64,000 nt of DNA, from positions 8,024,213-8,088,212 of the forward strand of contig NC_069124.1 in assembly GCF_026914265.1 (NCBI RefSeq), read 5' to 3'. Shown here in pieces: positions 1 through 11,628 of this stretch (position 1 is the first letter of the stretch; every line of letters starts with the position of its first letter). Both the position numbers and the translations under genes were made by a program. The DNA is from Mya arenaria. Lineage: Eukaryota > Mollusca > Bivalvia > Myida > Myidae. Under the pieces are notes generated by a model that was not told the origin of the DNA, searched no databases, and saw only the letters and a program-made list of their open reading frames with translations.

Positions 1-1285
1 ATTTCCTCACAGTAACCCGTGCCTGTACAGTATTCTACAATACAACCATTCCCTCACAGTAACCCGTGCCTGTACAGTATCCTACAATACAACCATTCCC
101 TCACAGCAGCCCGTGCCTGTACAGTATCCTACAATACAACCATTCCCTCACAGTAACCCATTCCTGTACAGTAAACTACAATCAACCATTCCCTCACAGT
201 AGCCCGTGTCTGTACAGTATCCTACAATACAGACATTCCCTCACAGTAACCCGTGTCTGTACAGTATCCTACAATATAGCCATTCCCTCACAGTAGCCCG
301 TTTCTGTACAGTATCCTACAATAAAACCATTCCCTCACAGTAGCCCGTGTCTGTCAGTAGCCCGTGCCTGTACAGTATCCTACAATATAACCATTCCCTC
401 ACAGTAGCCCGTGTCTGTACATTATCCTACAATACAACCATTTCCTCACAGTATCCCATGGGTGTACAGTATACTACAATCAACCATTCCCTCACAGTAG
501 CCCGTGCCTGTACAGTATCCTACAATACAACCATTCCCTCACAGTAGCCCGTGCCTGTACAGTATCCTACAATACAATTATTCCCTCACAGCAACCCGTG
601 CCTGTAAAGTACCATACAATACAATCATTCCCTCACAATAGCCCGTGCCTGTACAGTATCCTACAATACAATTATTCCCTCACAGCAACCCGTGCCTGTA
701 AAGTATATTACAATACAACCATTCCCTCACAGTAGCCCGTGCCTGTAAAGTATACTACAATACAATCATTCCCTCACAGTAGCCCGTGCCTGTAAAGTAT
801 ACTACAATACAATCATTCCCTCACAGTAGCCCGTGCCTGTAAAGTATACTACAATACAATCATTCCCTCACAGTAGCCCGTGCCTGTAAAGTATACTACA
901 ATACAATCATTCCCTCACAGTAGCCCGTGCCTGTAAAGTATACTACAATACAATCATTCCCTCACAATAGCCCGTGCCTGTACAATATTCTACAATACAA
1001 CCATTCCCTCACAGTAGCCCGTGCCTGTAAAGTATACTACAATACAATCATTCCCTCACAGTAACACGTGCCTGTACAGTATCCTACAATACAATCATTC
1101 CCTCACAATAGCCCGTGCCTGTACAATATTCTACAATACAACCATTCCCTCACAGTAGCCCTTGCCTGTAAAGTATACTACAATACAATCATTCCCTCAC
1201 AGTAACACGTGCCTGTAAAGTATACTACAATACAATCATTCCCTCACAATAGCCCGTGCCTGTACAATATTCTACAATACAATCA
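1..1285. repeat. 47-bp minisatellite, cut by the window edge
   Basis: About 27 head-to-tail copies of a 47-bp unit whose core reads ATTCCCTCACAGTAGCCCGT followed by a CTGTA(C/A)AGTAT segment. Copies at 721, 768 and 815 show the spacing directly. Two main variants alternate: CTGTACAGTATCCTAC in the first half and CTGTAAAGTATACTAC from about 690 onward. The array runs off the left edge, so its true length is unknown. Short reading frames inside it are by-products of the repeat. Confidence 0.97.
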
Positions 1286-2682
1286 ATATATTACAAATGC
1301 ATGACCATTGCTTGACAGATGTTGTGAAAACTATGAACCTGTTATTTTAATTTTATGGAGTTTAACTTTTAATTCAATTAGAAATTATAATGTTTAAAAG
1401 TAAACACACAACTCGTATAGATGTGTTTTGGGGGGACTAAATTGCTATTTTGTATATTTTATTACAATTATAGTGATTCACCAAGTTTTGACCACATGTA
1501 CATTTGTTCCATGACAACTATATTCTTTTACTACGGACCACAGCCATGATCTATGCACGTATTGCTGGCAGCTAGCTGCCATGGCCAGCGGTTGGAGACC
1601 GTTGACAGATGACAAATGAGTCCATCTTTGCCCTCGAGCTTCAAAACACACAGTGATGTAACCCGCACTACCGTCAATAGTGGATTTATGTCCAACTCAT
1701 CCATCAACCTGTCCACTCCTGAATAAATTAGTAAACAAAAGACGACACTGTTATGTACTATACCGCAAACCAGGGCTTTTGTTTCTTTTAACCATCGTCG
1801 TATATACATTTTTATGAACAATTAGCGGGGTTTTGGGAGCCTGCGCAATTGACCGTGTTGAATGGTTAATGTGAAAATGTGGTTTACCTTTAAGCGAACT
1901 GCATTTGGGACAAACAATTTCAGATTGCTCACTGAACAAGAATGTCCATGACTGAAAAACGGCCGAAGCATCTTTATCATATTTTAATTCGTTGGTATTT
2001 ACAAATATTAAGGACTGAAACATACCAGTACAATGATTTCCTTCCGTGACTTCTCAATGACACCCGAAAGCTTCAGTTCTTTGTTTGACCACAAACTACA
2101 CACATCACATTTCTTTACAAATTCGTGAAAAATGTGATCTCGAATTTCGTATTTCGTTTTGTGAAAAGTGTGTTCGGTCAAACAAGGGAGTCGTTGCAAT
2201 TACATTACATTTTTTTACAAAGTTGTCCTCTAAGTCTTCTGCTGTTAATCAATTTGGAATGTTGTGCAACTAGTGAAATACTGATCCGTTGTTCATTTTT
2301 CCGTCTGTATAGTGTATGCTTAAAATAATAACGAGAAGGCCAATCATTTCTAAGAAAAGCATGTTTTCCCTAATATTCCCTGCAAGTCCATCTTACAACT
2401 AAGTTTGTAATTCATTCCTAATAACGTAGGTTAATAGCAATAAATCAAAAGTTTTAAAGAAAAAATGTATTTAAAAAGAGCTGTATACTTTTATTTGTAT
2501 CATTATTTAAGTTATTATACAATTATATACCATTTACATACATGTATGGTCGAACCTATTGTGTAAACAATAATAATACTAAGTACATGCTCATACTAAA
2601 ATAAACAATATGTTATGTTATGTTTATTCCTAGACATCCAGCTTCACTGTCCGTCCGTCTGTATGTTTTCTGGCTCCCTCTT
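1286..2682. other. Unassigned AT-rich sequence with possible broken coding remnant
   Basis: No intact gene is seen. On the minus strand, 2199 down to about 1860 reads as two overlapping open stretches in different frames. Both have protein-like composition and Cys pairs (C-D-V-C, then C-P-K-C). This could be a frameshifted transposon or gene remnant, but I cannot name a family. Confidence 0.35.
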
Positions 2683-2929
2683 GGCCCTGATTTCTCGAAA
2701 CTTCTTAAGCCTAACAGACTTCAGTAGCTTATTCTGTTTAACAAATCGTCTTACTTTAACTGATTTTGATACATAAAACTGAGTTTTGCGTGATTATCAG
2801 ACGGATAACTTCAATAACATTGAAAATATTTTAAAAGTAGTAAATATTTTACAAATTATGCAAGAACAAAAATAGTGAGTTTAGCTTATTCGTCTTATAA
2901 CAGACTTAAGTAGTTTCGAGAAATTGGCC
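2683..2929. mobile_element. MITE with GGCCC...TTTCTCGAAACT inverted termini
   Basis: The left end reads GGCCCTGATTTCTCGAAACT followed by TCTTAAG. The right end is its near reverse complement (CTTAAGTAGTTTCGAGAAAT then TGGCC). The inner flanks also pair around AGCTTATTC. At about 247 bp with no coding capacity it fits a non-autonomous DNA element. No clear target-site duplication is visible. Confidence 0.75.
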
Positions 2930-4691
2930 TGAAAGTGGTCTGTTATTAGCCCGTATATCTCCCTTTGGATTTTCAATAAGTGTCAACTGTCGGAAACCAC
3001 CATGACATGGGCTCCCATTCTCATGAACTATAACATGTTTGCTTTGTCATATTTGGGACAAGGACAATGGTTCCTAGATGAATAAAATAAACATTGTACA
3101 CAAATGGGTGGCAACAATAAAATTAAAAAGACGAAAGGGTCACCATATTGTGAATTATTGCAAGAATTGAAATAGTTGAGGCTTATAGATAAATCTGAAT
3201 ATCATACTGCCGCACTTAAATGTAAGATAAAATGATATGGCACCATCATACATGTCAGATCTCCTTACATGTTCTTAATTGATACATGTTATATATAAAC
3301 GGTCAGATTCAAAACTTGACCTGCTTAAAATAAATTGTTAGTACAAACTATTTCAAAGATTCATTTTCATGAAGGTTTAAAATTAAATACTTCTGTGGTC
3401 GTATTTATATGAAGCTTCTTATGTAAGTTAACATTTTCAACTTAGTGGCATTTGTTGTCAAAGTTGTATTTAAATAAAACTAAAAATGATTTCACTCCAT
3501 AAATATGAAAATCGGGAGGAAAAAAGGGCTGGATAATAAGTGCATACGAATACATATGATGAAAAATATGGGGTATCTAACATATGTGATGTTACAAGTT
3601 CAAACATTTTTACTAAGTTGAAAATATTCACCATTAATTATCTATTCACACTTTATGGAAACTGCCCCAAGCTGATCTCATTCTATATATATATTTCATT
3701 CCAGGTTTATTTTTGCTTCTCTTTCTTGATTTTGTTTATTTTTTAAATTATTTGGAGTCAATTATCATCAGCAAAATCTTACACACAAATTCAACATGTC
3801 GGTGTAGAAGTTAACACACAAATTATGGAAAACGAACTCGTTTTTTAAAGAAGCTGAAGAATGTTGTTAAAAATGTGATTTTTGGCGAAACATAAATACT
3901 AAAAATACCAAAATGTGGTGTGAAAGATGGCATTTGATACGTGTGGATAATTGACATATATCGATAAAAAATAATATGTCCACATATCTATGAACGACAA
4001 CACTGATAGCATATTTCACAATTGTGATAAAACAATTCACAAATAAAAATAATGTGTGAATAGTCTGGTCTAACAGCGCTTCGTAAAAAATGGTCTTGGC
4101 ATTTTTACTGAATTGGACTAAAACCCGTAAAGCAGTGATTCCCAGAATTTCTAACTGTATATCATATATAATCATAAATATATAAATCATTTTCTGATGA
4201 ACTGGAATAGAGGCATTTACAATGTACTGTTGCATAAAATTAAGACCGCATTAACAGACAGTGAAAAAATTGAGACAGATTCTCTCGTACTTTCACTTTA
4301 GTTGGGAATATATTAAATCATATGAGTTTGATTTATTACGCAAGCTGTCTAGACCACCTTTAGTGAATAGTTTTATGCATAACATTGATATTTATGTAGA
4401 TCATAATGTTTGCCCGTGCAATATTAATGCGAGGATATGAACGGACAGTAGATCGCATTAGGACATGACGTCACTGGCCAAATGTGCGAATCAAGTGGCC
4501 AGTATACATACTGTTTATGTCCTATTCATTATTAAGGTATTTGGGTTATGTTGTTTTGCATTTCTTTGAGTGTGGTTATGCTACTATGTTTCCCACTATG
4601 TTATTCTCCAATCTCCATACACTGTAGACTTACGTATAGTAAAACGTATACAAAATTTATATGAAAAAGAGCATTGAGGAAGTTACATATA
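2930..4691. other. Intergenic, no gene seen
   Basis: AT-rich sequence with frequent stops on both strands. The longest open stretch, on the minus strand at 3867-4235, has a skewed composition, no recognisable domain and no splice context, so I do not call it. Confidence 0.6.
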
Positions 4692-4951
4692 GAGCCGATT
4701 GTTCTGAACCTCGTTCAAGTTAGCAACGTAATTAATAGCATCTCTGTTAACATCAGTAAAAGGTGAAATGGTTGATGATATCCACCTGTTTTAGTTAAAT
4801 GTATGAGAAGCTGAAACAGTTGTGTCAAAACTTGCAGCCTACGAAATTAATGTGCAAATAAATATTCTCCAGGTATACAGATTTCAAAGTTAACAACGAT
4901 GACGTTAACAACAACGTTAACTTTAAAAAGTTATGAATAATCGGCCCTTTG
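4692..4951. mobile_element. MITE with GGGCCGATTGTTC-type inverted termini
   Basis: The left end reads GAGCCGATTGTTCTGAAC then CTCGTTCAAGTTAGCAACG. The right end, reverse-complemented, reads GGGCCGATTATTCATAAC then TTTTTAAAGTTAACGTTG. The two ends are clear imperfect inverted repeats about 260 bp apart. The same terminal sequence is the unit of the 51-bp satellite at 18.97-20.4 kb, and one isolated end lies near 37.56-37.60 kb. Confidence 0.8.
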
Positions 4952-7271
4952 GCAATGCAACGAAAAAGGCTCGAAACCATAAGACGCATGAAAGGATGAT
5001 AAAGGCGGTTCTGAAAGAACCTATTCAGCGTCCAGGAATAATTGGTTACATGTTTCAAACAGAAACTACTGTTTTAAATGCTTTAGAACTAAACATCTAT
5101 ATAAGTCATTCGTGCATCCCTTTTTATATATTTAACGCACTTGTTTCCCCTTAATATGCATTAATTACACCAGATTGCGACATTATAGACTTAAATTAGC
5201 AAAACTGTTTTAGGGGAAGGTCCCCCAGACATATATACATGTACCGATTGTTGTACCCTTTGAGTTCGGTTCCTGGGTTGCTTTAGTTGCGACTCCCAAG
5301 TGCAGCCCCTCTAACGTCGAAATCCTGAATCATCCTGTCCTTTATACTGCTTTTCAGCTCCTGTTCCTTCGAAGAAACAAATCAAACTTCTACAAAAGCC
5401 TGGGGGCGTCGTCCGCAGCGCCCCTGGCGTCGTCGTCTCCAGTGGCATCATGCGATTTAAACCTTGGGAATAAATCGAACCCCTTAAAATATGCATGTTT
5501 AACCAATTTGACAATGCGAATGTATAAACATGTAAGTATATACGGAACAAGGCTTATCAGTCTGGCTGAGATGAATATTGGATCGGTAAACTGAACAATA
5601 GACGCTTGTGATGCCCGTACTTTTCATGTCAGCGTCATTTGTTTCCTCTCATTATTATTTATTTAAAATATCCACCGCATTCCTTTATTAAAACAAGATG
5701 TTTTTACACAAACCGACACATGACATCTCAAATGGTTAAAATAAAACTAATTCCTGTCATCCCCAGTTTAGTTTCCACCAAATAAAGAGAATACTTCATG
5801 TGCAGCTAGGTACAAATTAAAATCAAAATGATCTTGTAAATCTGTTATCATACTGTCATTTTCAAAAGCCTGAATCTTACTACAGTAAGGACAGTTTAGA
5901 AAGGCAGTGTTGTCGTTCATAGACATATGGACATATGTAACTGTTGTTTGTGACAAGTTTTAACACTTTCAAATAAGATAATCATAACCTGTCTAAACCT
6001 TCTCCTCTGATGATACTGCCACATTCTTGGTTAGCCATTTACCACACTGAAGTGTGTGACTTACGTGTGTGTCCTTATTTATAAATATAATTATTGCTAA
6101 TTATTTGCTATAATTTTAATTGATTAAATGATACTTCAGGAGAACACTTTATCATAAGACATCGTAAGATCATATTGCCATTTGAGACAATTATAGTTTT
6201 CACAAATGTGTGAAAGTGCGATCACAATTTACATAATTGTGAAACGTATGGTCAAAATGGTTCACATACTTTGAAATGAAACACAAGCACACTATTCACA
6301 AATGCCCTGATCACTGTAATGTGTGAAATATGGAATCCAGCATCCATGCATGGTCAATCATGATGTTTAACCAAACAAAATAATTATGCTAGAAGACTCA
6401 ATACAGTACAAGTCGATTTGAGTTGAGTTGAGTTGTGAGAAAATATGTAGACTCATGTTGGAAAAACAATCCATGCTTGCGATGAAATAAAACTTAATGA
6501 GTAAATGAGGCGACTTTTTGTCTTAAAACACGTTATTCTTTGTATCTCTATCAAGTTTCCTATACCAGTATATACCAGTTCCAAAAATAAAACGTGAAAT
6601 GCGTCTTACAAATATCCAATGCAAGAAAATGCAAACGATGTATCTTTCCTTGCAAAATAAAACATATCTTTTAATAACTACAAACTGTTATTTATACATA
6701 AAGAACGCCGGAGTGCCTTAATTCGTGTTCATAGTTTACGGTTGTCATTTTAATATTCTTTTTACAAGTTATTATGGGATGGTTGAAACAATTATTCTTT
6801 TATACTCTCTGTTGACGAGTTGAAATAAGACTGGGTTTTGAACAGTAGATAATTGTCATTTGTATCTGTTTCTTTGCTAACATGATTTTCATATATTCTC
6901 ATCGTCCGGGATTTTGTTTTCTTACAGTCATTCTAGTGTTTTGATATGGTTGCAGCTTTTTTAGAATTAAAATGATAAATTTGAAAATATGAAAGTAATT
7001 TGTGCATTGTATTGTTTTATTTCCTTCTTCCATTTTTTTTTCTTCTTAATTCATGTGAATGTGTAAAGGCAAATTAATTAAAATGTGATAAAGTCAGTAA
7101 GCCTTGTAATAAATTAATCAAAGAAACCATTTAATTCAGATTGCTCCTAAATCAAATAGAGGACTTTAATATATTCACAGTTCTGAATCTGAATTATAAC
7201 TCTGGCATGCAAATATAATATATTGATAACCTACTAAAGTTCTACGAACAATATATATTACAAACAGGTCA
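4952..7271. other. Intergenic, no gene seen
   Basis: AT-rich sequence upstream of the 42-bp array. No open frame has protein-like composition plus a splice or start context. I see no RNA gene. Confidence 0.55.
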
Positions 7272-7880
7272 AGACGGTACACTCGGTGAAATTGCACGTG
7301 TAAACTGTAAATACATGTGTGACGTCGGCGAAAATGCACTGGTAAAATGTATATACATGTGTGACGTCGGTGGAAATGCACGTGTAAACTGTATATGTAT
7401 GCATGACGTCGGCCAAAATACACGTGTAAACTGTATATACATGTGTGACGTCGGCCAAAATACACATGTAAACTGTAATTACATGTGTGACGTCGGCCAA
7501 AATATACGTGTAAACTGTAAATACATGTGTGACGTCGGTGGAAATGCACGTGTAAACTGTATATGTATGCATAACGTCGGCCAAAATACACCTGTAAACT
7601 GTATATACATGTGTGACGTCGGCCAAAATACACGTGTAAACTGTATATGTATGCATGACGACGGTGGAAATGCATGTGTGAATAGTATATGCATGTGTCA
7701 CGTCTGCAAAAATGCACGTGTAAACTGTATATACATGTGTCACGTCTGCGAAAATGCACGTGTAAACTGTATATACATGTGTCACGTCTGCGAAAATGCA
7801 CGTGTAAACAGTATATACATGTGTCACGTCTGCGAAAATGCACGTGTAAACTGTATATACCTGTCACGTGTAAACTGTAT
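7272..7880. repeat. 42-bp minisatellite carrying CRE-like and E-box motifs
   Basis: About 14 copies of a 42-bp unit (14 codons) with the core TGTGACGTCGGCCAAAATAC and an ACGTGTAAACTGTATAT segment. Most early units hold TGACGTC (a CRE core) and most units hold CACGTG (an E-box). From about 7690 a variant with TCACGTCTGCGAAAATGCAC takes over. Since 42 is divisible by 3, several frames stay open on both strands (up to 230 codons), but these are low-complexity repeats and not genes. It ends about 1.2 kb before the MEIS promoter. Confidence 0.95.
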
Positions 7881-9044
7881 GTACATTTGAGTGAGTCGTG
7901 TCGAGAAAGAAAATTACCGTATGCATCAGGAAATCTGATGTAGTTTTACATATGTTTGAAAATAGTATTTTAATTTAAGTGTTCATAGTGTTAAAAGTTT
8001 TGTAATCCTTTTTTTCTGAAAAGCGTTTTGTTTTGTTTTTGTTTTTAACTTGAAAACCTCAACATGTCTCATGTTCAAAGATAACGTCACATGACGTCAT
8101 GTTAGCATTAACGATAGAAACATATTACATATACCTACATTTCTCGATATATTATATATTTTCCCTGATCATTTTCTTTATTAATGTATTGACCGTTGTG
8201 AATATATTGTTCTGCACTCTATACAGTCAATTACTTTGAATTGTATGATCAAATCTGATCTAAAACTAAATACATTTTCAAGGAATACAATATGGTATCT
8301 ATATCAATATTTACTTTTACATTAAACTTGGTATATTTTGCATGTTACATTTTATGTAGACACTGTATGATAAATATGTATAATGTCTTTTATAACTCAT
8401 ATTGAGTGGCAAAACTTTGTATAGTTATTTTATCTAGAAATGCCTATATTTGAATATGTATTGGTGAGATTTCAATAAACTATGAAACTGAATTCAACAA
8501 CGAACTAAAATTTCAAACGAATCTAGTGATTATCAGCCAATAATGAATTTGAAAAGGAACACTTATTGCAATAAAATAATTTACCCGCCTAAATTTCAAT
8601 TTTCAACAATAGCTCACTTCTCGGAAGATTGTTATCGTATTATTACGTTTTATGAGATAAGTCAATGGTCACACTGACCCTAAGGGTCAACTCATTTATA
8701 AATGTCATCGTCAACTTTGACCTTTTTACATTGGCAGGTCCCTATAGACCTACCAATAAATTTAAACCAAAACCCCTTAAGGGGTAGCGTCGTTAGTTGG
8801 AGCGCGCGATTACTTACTTTATATGACTATTTATAAGATTTCCTTAAGATACTCATCAAAGTTAACTGATATTCGCTCGTATCAGATCGAAATGGTGACC
8901 AAACGGAACGATCTATGTAATTAATTATTATTTTTAATAATAAACTTTAACTGATAACCAACGGACCAATCCGATACCGTAATTTCACGGAAGGGTCTAA
9001 AAGGGGCTGTGATTTTTGGTGATTAGGAAAAGGGCTGATATATC
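7881..9044. other. Upstream region of the MEIS gene
   Basis: No coding feature is seen. A perfect palindrome CCCCTTAAGGGG lies near 8775. The last 100 bp lead into the TATA box. Promoter or enhancer content is likely from position alone. Confidence 0.4.
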
Positions 9045-9054
9045 TATATATAAG
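9045..9054 (+). promoter_or_regulatory. TATA box of the MEIS gene
   Basis: TATATATAAG lies about 25-35 bp before a likely start of transcription near 9075-9085. The downstream stretch contains GACGTCA (about 9068), a CRE core, and runs without interruption to a strong splice donor at 9135/9136. The start site itself is inferred. Confidence 0.65.
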
Positions 9055-9074
9055 AGAAGGTGTCTTCAGACGTC

Positions 9075-9135
9075 ATTGTGTTGTCATCTCAGACAAGGTT
9101 TTGACAAGAAAAAATCAGGAATACACTCTATACAG
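9075..9135 (+). other. Non-coding exon 1 of the MEIS gene
   Basis: Predicted 5' UTR exon. Its 3' end is the donor ATACAG|GTTAGT at 9135/9136. It pairs with the acceptor TACATTTCAG at 11611-11620, eight bases before the start codon. The 5' boundary is approximate and rests on the TATA box. Confidence 0.6.
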
Positions 9136-11620
9136 GTTAGTTATGAACGATTAAACTTATCATTAACCTTGGATAATCATACTGACAAGTGTTGAAAATT
9201 AACCTGTCTAGAAAATGAAGGACATCATATTGCAAATTAGATTAGTGTGCATATACCATCAATGGAATGTTATTCGCTATAATACTTTGAAGCAAAACTT
9301 ACAATGACCGCACTTCTAAAAATGCACGGATTTTTTTCTTCCTTAAATGCATGGGCTTTTTTCCTTATATTCAATCAATATTTTGAAGAACTAAAGCCTA
9401 GTGTACATGCAAACCACATACATTAATTTTGAAACTGTTAGTTAAACTTTTCTATACGGGACATTTTTGATTTATGAGTTTGGTTAATATTAATGAATAA
9501 TATCCATTTGTTAAGTTCATTTCATGCGCGTTAATTAATTGTTCTTTTCTGTAAATTTATTTGTGACGGATGTACTATTTCATAAAGATAAAGTGATATT
9601 AAATGACATTCAAACGGGAAACCAAGCCATCCTTGCTATTTTTACAGGAATATATTTTACTCTTTAAAGCATTTAAAGCTTGATCTTTTCAAACTGCTAT
9701 AACTTCAAGTTTTTTTGTGTTATATATAGGTTGCCAAAAAATATTTTGTAAAGACCCTTTGTGAATTATATTTAATTAGTGATACTGTATTAAGCAACTA
9801 TTTTTATAATAGCAAATAAGATATTAGACATGGTAAAACTCGCGCTTTAATACATATAGAATAACTTGACGTAAAAAATAAACATCGAAAAATGCAAAAT
9901 AGCAGTTCAATGTACTTTTATACAATGCTCACATGTTGGGGATCCTATACGTACGCAATAAATCATTTAAGTTGTAATAATTCAATTTCTCCTTAATTAA
10001 TAAATCAGAGATTCAGAATTAATGTAGTTAACTATCCACGCGGTAAAATATAGCTTTAAATAAGGAAATTGTTAAACCTAGTTCAACTCATTTGCATATT
10101 TTAGCTACATCTTATTATATGAATGGTTGTATTTCTATTAAGACAATACGGCGTTTCATTCGCCCCGTATATTATTCGCATACTAAATGACCGTTTTCAT
10201 AATTTTATTACACCATGCATTTCGTATTCTATCATGCACTGATAACCATACCAAAATATCTACCGTACTTGTCTCAAACAAATTTGGAAATCATTTAGAT
10301 TAAACATTTCTGTATGTATTTCCGCTTATACGGATATCAATTATTAATGTGTTTGACCAAAAATAAGAGTGTTCCATGTTTTGTTAGCCATAATTTCCCC
10401 TATAATCTTGGCATCACTTGGAATGGTTTATTTGCTGATTCAGACTTTGTAAAATGAACGACACAATATAATTTACATTTATAGATTATGAGATGCATAC
10501 TATTTTGTTTTAAACATCAACTAGAAATAAACAAAACTATATTGTTTTCAGTTTTGTGCAAGCCCCAACACAAGTTTAAAATAGTTTTTATCAAAGCTTG
10601 TTATGCCGTCTTTTTCTACCAAATGATACCAAAATTATATTAGGTTACCGGCCGTTGAACCTTCCCTTACTATGAACCTAATAGTAACTTTTCTTCTGCA
10701 CACGTCATGATGAAATTAGGTAAAAAGGTTCATTTGTTAATATCTATATTCAGTATTATTTAGGTAACGTTTGTATGGACGTACATAATACGTCATGACG
10801 ACGTTTATAAACTACAGTTTATGTGAACTACGGTAGTTTGGACCATAAAACGCCGTATATTTATAGTACTACTCATTTTGCATTTAAATGGTTGGTCACA
10901 GGCGTAAGCGCCTGAAGCCAGAGGTTTGAAACTCGGCAAATAACTATTCTCATGTGCAACTATATACAACTAAATGACCAGGCGTTGTTCACATTTTCAA
11001 GGAAGCAATAAAACAAAGCTATACAGTAAATTGGATACAATTTTCTGATGGGGATAATTTTTAAAAGTTAATTAAACTTTACTGCGTTCTTATCTTATCT
11101 TATCTTCAATTATTCGCTCATGGTGAAAAGGGATGGTGCTTAAAGGTGGGTAAGATAATCAGGTGGCGAGTTTAAAATGCAATTAAGATACTTCAAATTA
11201 CTGAAAGAAGTGTTAAGATATTATTTAGATAAGATATAATGATAAGATTTATTCTACTATATTTGCTCAAAATTATGATGAATTTCACTAATGATATTTG
11301 CAGTCTCACACATAAGGTCACATTGGAGTTCAGCATTACTAAATTGTTATTTCTCATTGCTAGTAAACAGGTATTATAAATTGCATTACAATATGTTTCA
11401 TCTGTCAAAACTGTTGACATAAGTTATTTTTATGGTGGTGTTTTTTTCCGTGAAAAAAAAAGAATCTAAAAAAACAAAATCGACTTCACTTAAACAAAAA
11501 CAAACAATACGACCATTTATATTTAATGCAAATACAGAAATAAAGAGATACTAATGTTTACAATTAAACTTGCATTGTTTGTAACTCTATTCTTATTTTC
11601 CTTCAAATTGTACATTTCAG
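9136..11620 (+). other. Intron in the 5' UTR of the MEIS gene
   Basis: A 2,485-bp AT-rich stretch between a GTTAGT donor and a pyrimidine-rich acceptor ending TTTCAG. No coding exon or repeat array was found in it. An in-frame ATG at 11554 lies inside this intron and is not the start. Confidence 0.6.
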
Positions 11621-11628
11621 ATTTCAAA

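Noticed and set aside
7175..7890. Frames up to 230 codons on both strands
   Set aside because: 42-bp tandem unit, a multiple of three; low-complexity translation.
11554..11628. In-frame N-terminal extension of MEIS (25 codons with a hydrophobic run)
   Set aside because: The stretch contains the pyrimidine tract and AG of a splice acceptor at 11620. The ATG at 11629 matches the family N-terminus and has a better context.
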